Notes under the pieces: generated by a model
The model's database searches: none
What the model was told of the DNA's origin: nothing
The model's input: only the letters and a program-made list of their open reading frames with translations
In this document: piece after piece, positions 38,475 to 47,052 of the stretch
Position numbering within the stretch: position 1 is the first letter of the stretch
How the letters are laid out: the number at the start of each line of letters is the position of its first letter
Assembly: GCA_947492385.1 (NCBI GenBank)
Contig: CANLMX010000001.1
Coordinates: 62,001-126,000, forward strand
Length of the DNA stretch: 64,000 bases
From: Planctomycetaceae bacterium
GTDB lineage: Bacteria; Planctomycetota; Phycisphaerae; Phycisphaerales; SM1A02
Direction: 5' to 3'
Translations under genes and position numbers: made by a program

Positions 38475-41362
38475 GCGTCGATCTCATCCTGGGGAGCGAA
38501 CTCACCGGTGTCGATCCAGTAGCCGCCCGAATCGAGCAGGGTGCACAGACGAAGCTCGAGCGCGCGGTCGGCGTCGATCGGCGCGGTCTGCCCGCCTCTG
38601 CCTCGGCGTAGCACGGTGCCGGTGATGTCGCGGCACTGGATGCGATCATTTGGAAGCGTGACGCGGACTTCTTCCCCTGCTTCGGGCCGATCGGGCCGGT
38701 CGCGCGGCTCCAGCTCGAACCGCACGTGGACAGGATCCTGCAAGGCGGGAACCTGCTGAAGGTCCGACTGGAGCGATCGCTTCAGGCGGACCCGGTACGT
38801 CGGTCGGGCCTCGGCGTCACCGCTGGCGACCCGCCGCGACGCGACAAGCAGCGGCTGCGTCGGGACGAACGGGACCCGGCGCCCGTCCGGCCCAAGGGCG
38901 ATCCGGTGGGCATCGTCGAACAGTGGAACCCCTGACGTCTGAACGAGGACGCCCATGATCGGCGGCTGCTCGAGCTCGCGCGGTTCGTCGAACTTGATGA
39001 AGAACGATCCGAGCCCGGGGTGCCCGTACCTGCCACAGAATGCGACCGCGCCGCCGACCGCGCCGCAGGTCTTCGCGTCGCCGATCCTCCCCGATCCGTC
39101 CGCGAAGGGGTACCAATCGTCGACGGCCAGCTCCGAGAGGAAGACGACCTGTCCCGGCGGGACCGCCATCGATGCGTAGATCTGCTCGCGGATCTCCGGA
39201 TTGCCGGATGGCCGACCTCCTACCACCAAGAGGTCGCAGTCGTACTGGTCGATGATGTCGGCGCACTGATCGATCGTGCGCCCGATGGTGTTCCGAACGA
39301 CGCTTCGCATCTGGGCCCGAGTCATCCGCACCACCACGTCCTCGAGCGCAGAGCACCCCTCCGGCGCGGAACTCAAGCCTCGGCGCAGCTCCTTCGAGAG
39401 CTCGTCGAGCAGCCTCGAGGAGCGGCACTCTTCGCCGATCCGGACGGAGACGACCACGTCCGGGCTGCCGGCCGGGCCGGGCGCGGACTCGATCTTCTCG
39501 AGAAACGCCGTCGCCACAGGCACCCACAGCGCCCGGACGAGCTTCCTGCGAAGCTCGCGCACCGAGTCCTCGGGCGCGGACGCCGAGGAGAACACGCGAT
39601 TCCACGCGCTCGAGCTGCAGCCAAACTGCTCGCGAATCGCCCGGAAGACATGCTCCTCGAGAATCCCGCGCAGGATGTCGTCGCCGGCGCGGCTGATGCT
39701 GTCATGGAAGAGCGGCGTGCAGGTGAACGCCACGTTGGCACGCAGGTCCCCGTGCACCTTGTGATCGGCGACGGCAAGGTCGACGGTGCCGCCGCCGATG
39801 TCGATGGACGCAAGGCGGAGGACATGGGCGCCGTCACGAATCCTCCCCACGCTCTCCACCAGCTGACCGGGATTCGAGGCGAACCGGTGGACGGCTTCGC
39901 CGTAGAGCCAGCACAGCTGGATCGCCATACCTTCGTCGCAAATCACCTGGACGCGCGGCAGCGGTACGCCGTGCCGGTCGTCGATCGAGACGTCGCCGGC
40001 CGCCTCCGCGAACTGCACGGGCGAGGACCGGAACTGCGACCAGAGACGGGACGCGGTGCGCGCAGCCTGCTCGAAGTTCCTGATCTCGGTCGAGTGAAGC
40101 CCGGCGGGATAGGTTAGGACTACGCTGCCGATGGTCCGCCGGCGGTCATGGTGCGGCGCCTGCGCCTCCGTCCGGCGCCACTGTGGCGAGTTCATCTGCC
40201 GGAATGCCTGCTCCAGCAGTTCGACGATGGTCCAGACCATGCAGGCGAGCCTCGGGTGGTCGGGCTGGACCAAGTCCATGAGCACGGGAGGCTTGAACAC
40301 GCTGGCAGGATCCATCCGCCGGACGAGGTCCCCCTCGATGGGCGGAGAGATGCCCTGCGCATCGAGCCGGCTTGCGAATCGCCAGTTCCAATCGACGCGG
40401 TCGTAGTCATCCCAAAGATATCGCTTCGGGGTCGAGAGACCGAGCGGGCGAGGATCCTGGTCGCGCTGCGCCAGCGCGTCGAGCGCGCCGGTGCCGAGCT
40501 TGAGGAGCGACAGGAAGCGGAAACTCGCGGTCCCGCCGGAGATGCGCGGGGCGATCAGGTGCTCGAAGAACGCCGACTGCGTCGAGAACGGGCTTGACTC
40601 CGAGCGCCACGGGTTGTCCGGGTACACCAGTTCGAGGCCCTGCCTTCGACCGCCGTTCATGCGCTCTTCCAGCAGCGCGCAGGTGCGGCTGTTGCCGAGG
40701 TCCAGAATGAGGTCGACCACGATGCCGTCCGAGACGGCCGGGCGCTTCTCGAGCGTCACCGTGGAATCGCCGCGAGCTCCGGTCTGCGCGAGGAGATCCG
40801 CCAGCCCCGCGACCGCGACCTGAAGGTCCTCGAGCATCTGATCGGGCTTGCGCCCCGTGTCCGGAAGCGAGTGGACGATCTCGGAGAGCCATGCCCGAAC
40901 CCCCGGGTGGCGCCAGAACCTCACGCTGCACGGAGAAGGTGCTCGCGGCCCGAGCTCCTCGATGGCGAGGCCGTCCGGATTGCCATCGCTCTCGAGCGTG
41001 GTGTCAACCGCGAGGCACACCTCGATCTGCGGCTCCTGCGTCGAGCGCGCCACGGATCGACGAAGGAATGCGGACACCCACAGCGCGCCGCCCTCGAACG
41101 GGAGCGGCACCCAGACGCCCTCGGGACGGCATGCGAGCAGCTGCTCGAGTACCACCATGTCCGCGGACCGATTTCGCATGAGCGACACGGTGCCGTCGAG
41201 GTCATCCGACGCGTCCGACCGCTGCCCGGCGGAGGCGTAGGGCATCACCTGGTGGAAGTGCGGACCCCGACGCAGTCGGAAGTCGTGCCGCCTGAATCGG
41301 TCCAGCGGGATCGCCGGAATCGATAGGTACTGAATTCCGGTGTTCGGGATCAATCGGTTCAT
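38471..41362 (-). CDS. Virulence factor SrfB-like protein (actin/Hsp70-fold ATPase)
   Basis: LDLGNSRTCALLEE; LSTPKRYLWDD; LRLASIDIGGGTVDLAVADH; SRAGDDILRGILEEHV; LLVVGGRPSGNPEIREQIY; DWYPFADGSGRIGDAKTCGAVG. Start placed at 41362 (MNRLIPN). Confidence 0.88.
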   Translation of the reverse strand: MNRLIPNTGIQYLSIPAIPLDRFRRHDFRLRRGPHFHQVMPYASAGQRSDASDDLDGTVSLMRNRSADMVVLEQLLACRPEGVWVPLPFEGGALWVSAFLRRSVARSTQEPQIEVCLAVDTTLESDGNPDGLAIEELGPRAPSPCSVRFWRHPGVRAWLSEIVHSLPDTGRKPDQMLEDLQVAVAGLADLLAQTGARGDSTVTLEKRPAVSDGIVVDLILDLGNSRTCALLEERMNGGRRQGLELVYPDNPWRSESSPFSTQSAFFEHLIAPRISGGTASFRFLSLLKLGTGALDALAQRDQDPRPLGLSTPKRYLWDDYDRVDWNWRFASRLDAQGISPPIEGDLVRRMDPASVFKPPVLMDLVQPDHPRLACMVWTIVELLEQAFRQMNSPQWRRTEAQAPHHDRRRTIGSVVLTYPAGLHSTEIRNFEQAARTASRLWSQFRSSPVQFAEAAGDVSIDDRHGVPLPRVQVICDEGMAIQLCWLYGEAVHRFASNPGQLVESVGRIRDGAHVLRLASIDIGGGTVDLAVADHKVHGDLRANVAFTCTPLFHDSISRAGDDILRGILEEHVFRAIREQFGCSSSAWNRVFSSASAPEDSVRELRRKLVRALWVPVATAFLEKIESAPGPAGSPDVVVSVRIGEECRSSRLLDELSKELRRGLSSAPEGCSALEDVVVRMTRAQMRSVVRNTIGRTIDQCADIIDQYDCDLLVVGGRPSGNPEIREQIYASMAVPPGQVVFLSELAVDDWYPFADGSGRIGDAKTCGAVGGAVAFCGRYGHPGLGSFFIKFDEPRELEQPPIMGVLVQTSGVPLFDDAHRIALGPDGRRVPFVPTQPLLVASRRVASGDAEARPTYRVRLKRSLQSDLQQVPALQDPVHVRFELEPRDRPDRPEAGEEVRVTLPNDRIQCRDITGTVLRRGRGGQTAPIDADRALELRLCTLLDSGGYWIDTGEFAPQDEIDA

Positions 41363-43308
41363 CGTCGGTGTTCCAGCGGAAGGAAGGGGTCGTTCCAATC
41401 CGGGATCGAGCCCGCCCCGTCGCTCGGGGCCGGGAGGGCATCGCCCCGGAAAGCGGCGCGAACGAGAGCAAGCTCCGACTCCTGGCGGGAGCGCTCGACC
41501 GGATCATCGCTCAGGGATCGGCCAGCTCGGTACGCGGAGAGCATCCCCTCCGATACCGAGAGGAGGCGAGCGCTCCAGGAGTCGAGGCTCCACGAGCCCG
41601 CGAGCAGGTGGTGCGCGTTCGCGTGTGCAATGCACTCCTCGGGCCGACTCGATCGCGACAGCGCGCGCAGCAGCTCCGCCCTCGCGCCCTGCTCGCGAAA
41701 TGCGCGGGCCAGCACCGGATCGACATCGGGAGAGCTCGATTCCGCCCCGGCGATCTCCGCGGCAGAGCGAAGGAAGGCGTCTGCGGCCACCAGATCGCCC
41801 CCGCGGATGGCAAGCGCAGCGCCCAGCATGAGGCAGCGCACGTCCGAGCCGGCTGGACCGACCGCCGCGACCACCGGGTCGGGACTGAGCGGAAGCAGCG
41901 CGGCGTTCACGTCCGCCAAGCCGGGGTCCTGACCCGCACGACCCGGCTTGGAGAGGAACGTTGCCAGCGAACGAACGGCGTGATACTGCCTTGCGAGCGC
42001 AGGAGTCCACCGACCTTCCCGCTCCGCGAGCTCTCGAACGGATTGCCCGGAGAGGCCACGCGCACCTTCGCCGAGAAGCACGCGCATGCGACCTTCGGTG
42101 TGGCGAACGAGAAGGCCGAGCGCACCGTCCCGGCAGCGCTCCTGCAGCGCTGGATCCCCGGGATACGCAGGCGCCACGACACACGCATCGACCGGGATCC
42201 CGCGCTTCGCCAGATCGAGACCGGCCTTGTTCGCCGACGAACTCGGTTCGATGCTGCCGGGGGCGGCGAGGACGAGGATCCCGGATGGCTTTGCGGAAGC
42301 AGCGGCAGCCACGGCGGCGAGCAAGCCATCGCTGCCCGATGCTGCGGGAGCGGAGAAGAGCGCTTCGACGGCCGGACGCGCGTCCCGATCCGCTGCAGGC
42401 CCGCCGCGGATCGCCAATGGCTCAGCATCGGATGCGGCGAGCCGACGGACCCCTCGGCCGAACGTCCAGACGCCGAGCCTTGCACCGTCCCCGAGCGACC
42501 CGATCGTCGCGATCAGCGCGCGCTTCGCGGCATCGAGCGACTGAGCCGGCATCGACGAAGAGACATCGACGACGATCGCGATGCGCGGCCCCCGGGCAGG
42601 AAGCCCGAGGAACATTCCGGGCTGCCAAGGGACGCCGATCGAATCCGACTCGAGGAAGTCGAGCGCCGCCCCCGCCTCCGCAAGCGAACGAGCGGCGGTC
42701 GGAGGATCCCTCCGCGCTCGCTCAAGCAACGCGGCCGCCTCGTTGACGCAGGCCTCGGGTAAGCCGGAGGCGGATCGGAACTGCTCGATCGCGCGATCGA
42801 GCAGCTCAGCCGACCCCTCAGGCTGCAAACCCGGCAATCGGCTCCGCTGATAGCGCCGGAAGAAGTCGCAGCCGATGGCATTCGCGACCAATCGACGAAA
42901 CTCGGGCTCCGATGCGACCTCCGGCTGCGCAAACAGCGACGACAGGTCGACCTCCGGATCGGGTCCGTTGCCCCCGAGCTCGGATCGGTGGACGGCGCCC
43001 GCGAGCCGAACGAACCAAGGGTCGTTCCCGATGATCCGAAGCGACGGCTCGATCGGAACGCGACCGATGGTCGACGCCCGGATCGCGGACTCCCGCACCG
43101 CAGGATCGCGGCTCGCGGACGCGGGCGCCTGCAGCCGAAGGGCGGCGGCGGCCCGGTCCTTGGCGAACGTGGGCGATGTCTCGGTGGCGGTCCAGCCCGG
43201 TGCTCGGGGGGAGGTCGGCTGAGAATCTCCGCAGCCGGGCGACAGGGCAACGCAGGCTGCGAGGCCCAACCACCAGTGCCGGACTCCTCGGATTCGCCTC
43301 AAGAGCAT
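41359..43308 (-). CDS. vWA-domain lipoprotein
   Basis: Putative lipobox ALSPGC; MIDAS IAIVVDVSSSMPAQSLDAAK; 4-bp overlap with the srfB-like gene. Confidence 0.78.
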   Translation of the reverse strand: MLLRRIRGVRHWWLGLAACVALSPGCGDSQPTSPRAPGWTATETSPTFAKDRAAAALRLQAPASASRDPAVRESAIRASTIGRVPIEPSLRIIGNDPWFVRLAGAVHRSELGGNGPDPEVDLSSLFAQPEVASEPEFRRLVANAIGCDFFRRYQRSRLPGLQPEGSAELLDRAIEQFRSASGLPEACVNEAAALLERARRDPPTAARSLAEAGAALDFLESDSIGVPWQPGMFLGLPARGPRIAIVVDVSSSMPAQSLDAAKRALIATIGSLGDGARLGVWTFGRGVRRLAASDAEPLAIRGGPAADRDARPAVEALFSAPAASGSDGLLAAVAAAASAKPSGILVLAAPGSIEPSSSANKAGLDLAKRGIPVDACVVAPAYPGDPALQERCRDGALGLLVRHTEGRMRVLLGEGARGLSGQSVRELAEREGRWTPALARQYHAVRSLATFLSKPGRAGQDPGLADVNAALLPLSPDPVVAAVGPAGSDVRCLMLGAALAIRGGDLVAADAFLRSAAEIAGAESSSPDVDPVLARAFREQGARAELLRALSRSSRPEECIAHANAHHLLAGSWSLDSWSARLLSVSEGMLSAYRAGRSLSDDPVERSRQESELALVRAAFRGDALPAPSDGAGSIPDWNDPFLPLEHRR

Positions 43309-43380
43309 CCCGGCGGAAGTGTACCATTTCAGAAGGCAATTCCGCCGCAATCGCTTCGACCGGGCGAGAGGATCACGATC

Positions 43381-44841
43381 ATGCGAGCCTCGATTTCCCT
43401 CAGGAAAGCCATCGCTTCATGCACGGTCCTCGTGGCCGCGCTGTGGACGTCGGCCGGCGCCTCGCACGCAGCCATCCCTGGCCCACCCCCTCCGGCAACA
43501 GGACCGGGCGGAGGTTCGCCGGGCGGTCCGGCGCCGGAGCCGGCGCCGGAGCCAGCGCCGGAGCCGGCGCCGAAGCCGGAGCCGGAGCCGGGCAAGCCCC
43601 CAGTAACGGGATCCGGCGGAGGCACTTCGCAGGACGATCAGATCTACAAATCCCTCAGAATCCGGCCTCCGAGCGATACGTCCAAACCCCACGTCGCAAC
43701 GGTCATCTGCAGAGGGATTGCCGGAGACCCTGATCGCAACACGGGAGCCACCGTCTTCGCGCGCCTTGACGGGGAACGAGGCAGGATGTTCCTCGTCACG
43801 ACGCTCGACGGGCTGGGATTCGCGTCAGGCGCTCGTACGGTCGACGTCGCACTCGTCAACTGCGAAGGCGCAAACTGCACGGAGTGCAAGCGGATTGTCG
43901 GCGTCGACGTGTTCCGCTTCCGCTCGATCCCGGAACTCCCGGATCATTGCGCCGCCGAACTCCGAAACGAGGAGATCGACGCGGTGCGTTCGTGCGAAAC
44001 CTGGGCCTTCCGCGATGGGAACCCAACCAGCGTGCAGGGCGCCGACGAACAGGCAAGCAGTGGGCCACGAGTCACTGTTGTCGGAACAGGGGTTGAACTG
44101 CTACCGAACTCCCAGGGCACCCCGAGGTACCGCGGCGTCTTCCGGGAGTCGTCCATCGATCCGGACGATGCACTCAAGGGCCTTGATGCGCAGCTGTCCC
44201 CTCCCGTTGCGAGGTCCGCGAGCGGATGTGCATTCGTCCGGGAGGCTGACCCCAATCTGATCTGGCTTCCGGGGGTCGGGGCCGAATTCGCCGGCGAACA
44301 CGGCGTCGAGTCACTTGTCGGGGATCACTCGCTTGATCGGCTTCTCGACGCAGTCGCCTCGGATGCCGCCACTCCGGTGACGGAGGTTCTCGCTCTTGAG
44401 AACCACCTGCGACTCCACGGAGTGCCGCCGGCATACGGCCAGATGCGGCAGTTCCTGGAGAAGTGCGAGCTGCAGGGCATCGTCAAGTGGCGAGTCACGA
44501 GACTCGCAAACGGCATCGTCGATGCCGACTATCCGATCGACTGCACGATCGCGGGGAACCGAGTGCTTGCCACAGTCTCTCGGAGCGCCGAAGACGACCT
44601 CGCGCTTCGACTTCGCGTCGACATGCCCGCCTCGTCCACGCTTGGCGCGGGCGAGGGCGAAGAGGCTGGCGAGGAACCCGATGCGATGGTCGCCATCAAG
44701 CAGGAGCACATTGCCGCGATGGGTCGGTCGAGCGCGGCCCCGAGAATGACGATCAGATCGACGAGGCCGAGTTCGTCAGAGGTGCTCGTGATCGAGGGCG
44801 CATCTCCCGGCCCTTCGACCCCTGCGCTGCCCAATCGGTAG
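43381..44841 (+). CDS. Secreted hypothetical protein with Pro/Glu-rich repeat linker
   Basis: Signal peptide MRASISLRKAIASCTVLVAALWTSAGASHA; PAPEPAPEPAPEPAPKPEPEPG repeats; divergent from the operon. Confidence 0.7.
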   Translation: MRASISLRKAIASCTVLVAALWTSAGASHAAIPGPPPPATGPGGGSPGGPAPEPAPEPAPEPAPKPEPEPGKPPVTGSGGGTSQDDQIYKSLRIRPPSDTSKPHVATVICRGIAGDPDRNTGATVFARLDGERGRMFLVTTLDGLGFASGARTVDVALVNCEGANCTECKRIVGVDVFRFRSIPELPDHCAAELRNEEIDAVRSCETWAFRDGNPTSVQGADEQASSGPRVTVVGTGVELLPNSQGTPRYRGVFRESSIDPDDALKGLDAQLSPPVARSASGCAFVREADPNLIWLPGVGAEFAGEHGVESLVGDHSLDRLLDAVASDAATPVTEVLALENHLRLHGVPPAYGQMRQFLEKCELQGIVKWRVTRLANGIVDADYPIDCTIAGNRVLATVSRSAEDDLALRLRVDMPASSTLGAGEGEEAGEEPDAMVAIKQEHIAAMGRSSAAPRMTIRSTRPSSSEVLVIEGASPGPSTPALPNR

Positions 44842-44957
44842 GTGATGGCACAACGCCGGAGTGGGAGATGCGGTCCCGCCGCGTTCCTGGGTGCTTTCGC
44901 CCGATCTCGGTCTCGGTGGCGTCGCGGGCCCTGGGATCTCGCGCAAGACGGCCTTTG

Positions 44958-45157
44958 ATCAGAACCGGCCGGTCGTGTTGACCGTGTCGTACGGGGTGCC
45001 GCCCGGACGCTCCATCAGCCAGATGCGGCTCCATTCGTCGGCGAGTGCGCGCAGGTTCTGGTTGTAGACCATCGAGTCGTTCTCGCGGCGGCGGTCCCAC
45101 GACTCGAGCTGGCCGTTCATGTCGGGGGTGGGGTTCGACGCGATGCGGTCGAAGGAC
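44958..45157 (-). repeat. Outer direct repeat, right copy
   Basis: See 11146-11345. Confidence 0.9.
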
Positions 45158-45450
45158 ACCACGTAGGCCGTGTTGCACGACTCATCGAGGTCGGCGATCT
45201 TCTTCTTCGACTCGTCGCTGGTGGCGCCGGAGTTGGCGAGCTCGGCGGCGATGTCCTGCCGCTGCTTGGTGAGCGCGTTCCGGAGCGCCACGGGCAGCGC
45301 CTTCACGCGCGAATCGCCCTCGGAGAGCTCGTACCAGTGCTCCTTGGGGAGGTCCTCCGAACCGTAGAGCTCGGTCGGCTGGGGCGCATAGCAACCACCC
45401 ACCAAGGCGGACACGGCGAGCGCGACGGGGGCAACGATGCGGGACAGCAT
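44959..45450 (-). CDS. Small lipoprotein, paralog B (island-flanking)
   Basis: MLSRIVAPVALAVSALVGGC lipobox; C-terminus identical to paralog A. Confidence 0.8.
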   Translation of the reverse strand: MLSRIVAPVALAVSALVGGCYAPQPTELYGSEDLPKEHWYELSEGDSRVKALPVALRNALTKQRQDIAAELANSGATSDESKKKIADLDESCNTAYVVSFDRIASNPTPDMNGQLESWDRRRENDSMVYNQNLRALADEWSRIWLMERPGGTPYDTVNTTGRF

Positions 45451-45639
45451 CAGATCGATGGTTCCTTCAAGACGGGCCGGGAGACCGGTCCGGCGCGGCC
45501 TTCCGCGCGGGCGGGCAGGATAGCCGAACCTGCGCCGGGGGCCACGCGACCTGTACGGACCCCGTTCCCCGGGGGATGCAGCGGATTTTGGCGCGGGATG
45601 CACCCTCGGCTCGGCGTGCCGCGCCCGTGCGGCCGCGCC

Positions 45640-47043
45640 CTACAGCTCGACCACCGCCAGCCGCTCGGGCATCCCCGCCTCCACCCCGAACCGCTCCCGC
45701 ACCTTCGCGGCCAACGCCGCCCGCTGCCGCGGCTCGCCATGGACCAGCACCACCCGCGGCTTGGGGCCCGGCCCGGCCATCGCAGGGGCGATCCACTCCA
45801 GCAACCCGCCCTGCCCCGCATGCGCGCTCAGGCCGCCCACGGTGCGCACGTCGGCGCGCACCACGATGTCCTCGCGGAAGATCCGGACGCTCTTGGCGCC
45901 CTCGACCAGCTTGCGGCCCAGCGAACCCTCCGCCATGAAGCCGATCATCAGCACCTGCACCCCGCGCCGCCACAGGTTGTGCTTCAGGTGGTGCACGATG
46001 CGGCCGCCCTCGCACATGCCGCTGCCCGCGATCACCACGGCGGGATCCCAGCTCTGGTTGAGGTCGCGGCTCTGCTGCGGCGTCACGATCGGATGCAGGT
46101 TCCCGAGGTCGCGGCGCATCTGCCCGCTGCGCGCGAGCCCGCGCGCCTCGGGGTCGAACTCGTCGGGGTACTTGCCGTAGATCTCGGTGGCGCGGATGGC
46201 CATCGGGCTGTCGAGGTAGATCGGCACCGACGGGGTCTTCCCGTCGCGCGTGATCTCGGCGAGCACGTGAAGGAGCAGCTGCGCGCGCCCGATGGCGAAG
46301 CTCGGCACCAGCACCTTGCGCTTCTGCCACGCGGCCTGCTCGAGGATTCCCTTCAGTTCCGCCAGCGTCTGGTCCGCCGGCCGGTGATCGCGGTCGCCGT
46401 AGGTCGATTCCATGAACACCAGGTCCGCCGGCGGGCACGGCACGGGATCCTTCAGGATCGGCATGCACTTCTGCCCGAGGTCGCCGCCGAACACCACGGT
46501 CCGCTCGCGGCCGTCCTCGTGCACGCGCATCACCACGCTGGCAGAACCCAGGATGTGGCCCGCATCCTGGAAGCGGATGCTCACGCCCGACGCCACCTCG
46601 ACGTCCTCTCCGTAGGCGTGCCCGCGGAAGAGGTCGACCACCGGCTTCACGTCATCCGCCGCGTAGAGCGGCACCGCGTCGGGCTCCTGCCCGGTGCGCT
46701 CGCGCCAGCGGTTCTCGCGCTCGGCATCGCCCTCCTGGATGCGCGCGCTGTCCAGGAGGATCAGCTCGGCGAGTTCGCAGGTCGGCCGGGTGGCATGCAC
46801 CTTGCAACGAAGTCCCCGCAGCAGCGGCAGGCGCCCCACGTGATCGAGATGCGCGTGCGTCAGCACCACCGCGTCCAGCCTTCCGGGCACGACGGGATCG
46901 ATGTCTGCATTCTTCCCGTTGCCGTTGCCGTTGCCGCGGCCCTGGAACATCCCGAAATCCACCAACACGCGTGCCCGGTCGGTCTCGACCAGGTAGCCGC
47001 TTCCGGTGACTTCGCCCGCGGCGCCGAGGAGCGTGATGCGCAT
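45640..47043 (-). CDS. MBL-fold/beta-CASP RNA-processing-type metallohydrolase
   Basis: MRITLLGAAGEVTGSGYLVE; THAHLDHVGRLP; FVGGDLGQKCMP-like region; MESTYGDRDH; SGMCEGGRIVHHLKHNL; VGGLSAHAGQ. Confidence 0.92.
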   Translation of the reverse strand: MRITLLGAAGEVTGSGYLVETDRARVLVDFGMFQGRGNGNGNGKNADIDPVVPGRLDAVVLTHAHLDHVGRLPLLRGLRCKVHATRPTCELAELILLDSARIQEGDAERENRWRERTGQEPDAVPLYAADDVKPVVDLFRGHAYGEDVEVASGVSIRFQDAGHILGSASVVMRVHEDGRERTVVFGGDLGQKCMPILKDPVPCPPADLVFMESTYGDRDHRPADQTLAELKGILEQAAWQKRKVLVPSFAIGRAQLLLHVLAEITRDGKTPSVPIYLDSPMAIRATEIYGKYPDEFDPEARGLARSGQMRRDLGNLHPIVTPQQSRDLNQSWDPAVVIAGSGMCEGGRIVHHLKHNLWRRGVQVLMIGFMAEGSLGRKLVEGAKSVRIFREDIVVRADVRTVGGLSAHAGQGGLLEWIAPAMAGPGPKPRVVLVHGEPRQRAALAAKVRERFGVEAGMPERLAVVEL

Positions 47044-47052
47044 GCACGCAGG

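Noticed and set aside
11146-45157. Classical ICE, prophage or transposon
   Set aside because: No integrase, transposase, relaxase, phage structural or conjugation genes recognised, only direct repeats made of gene 3' ends.
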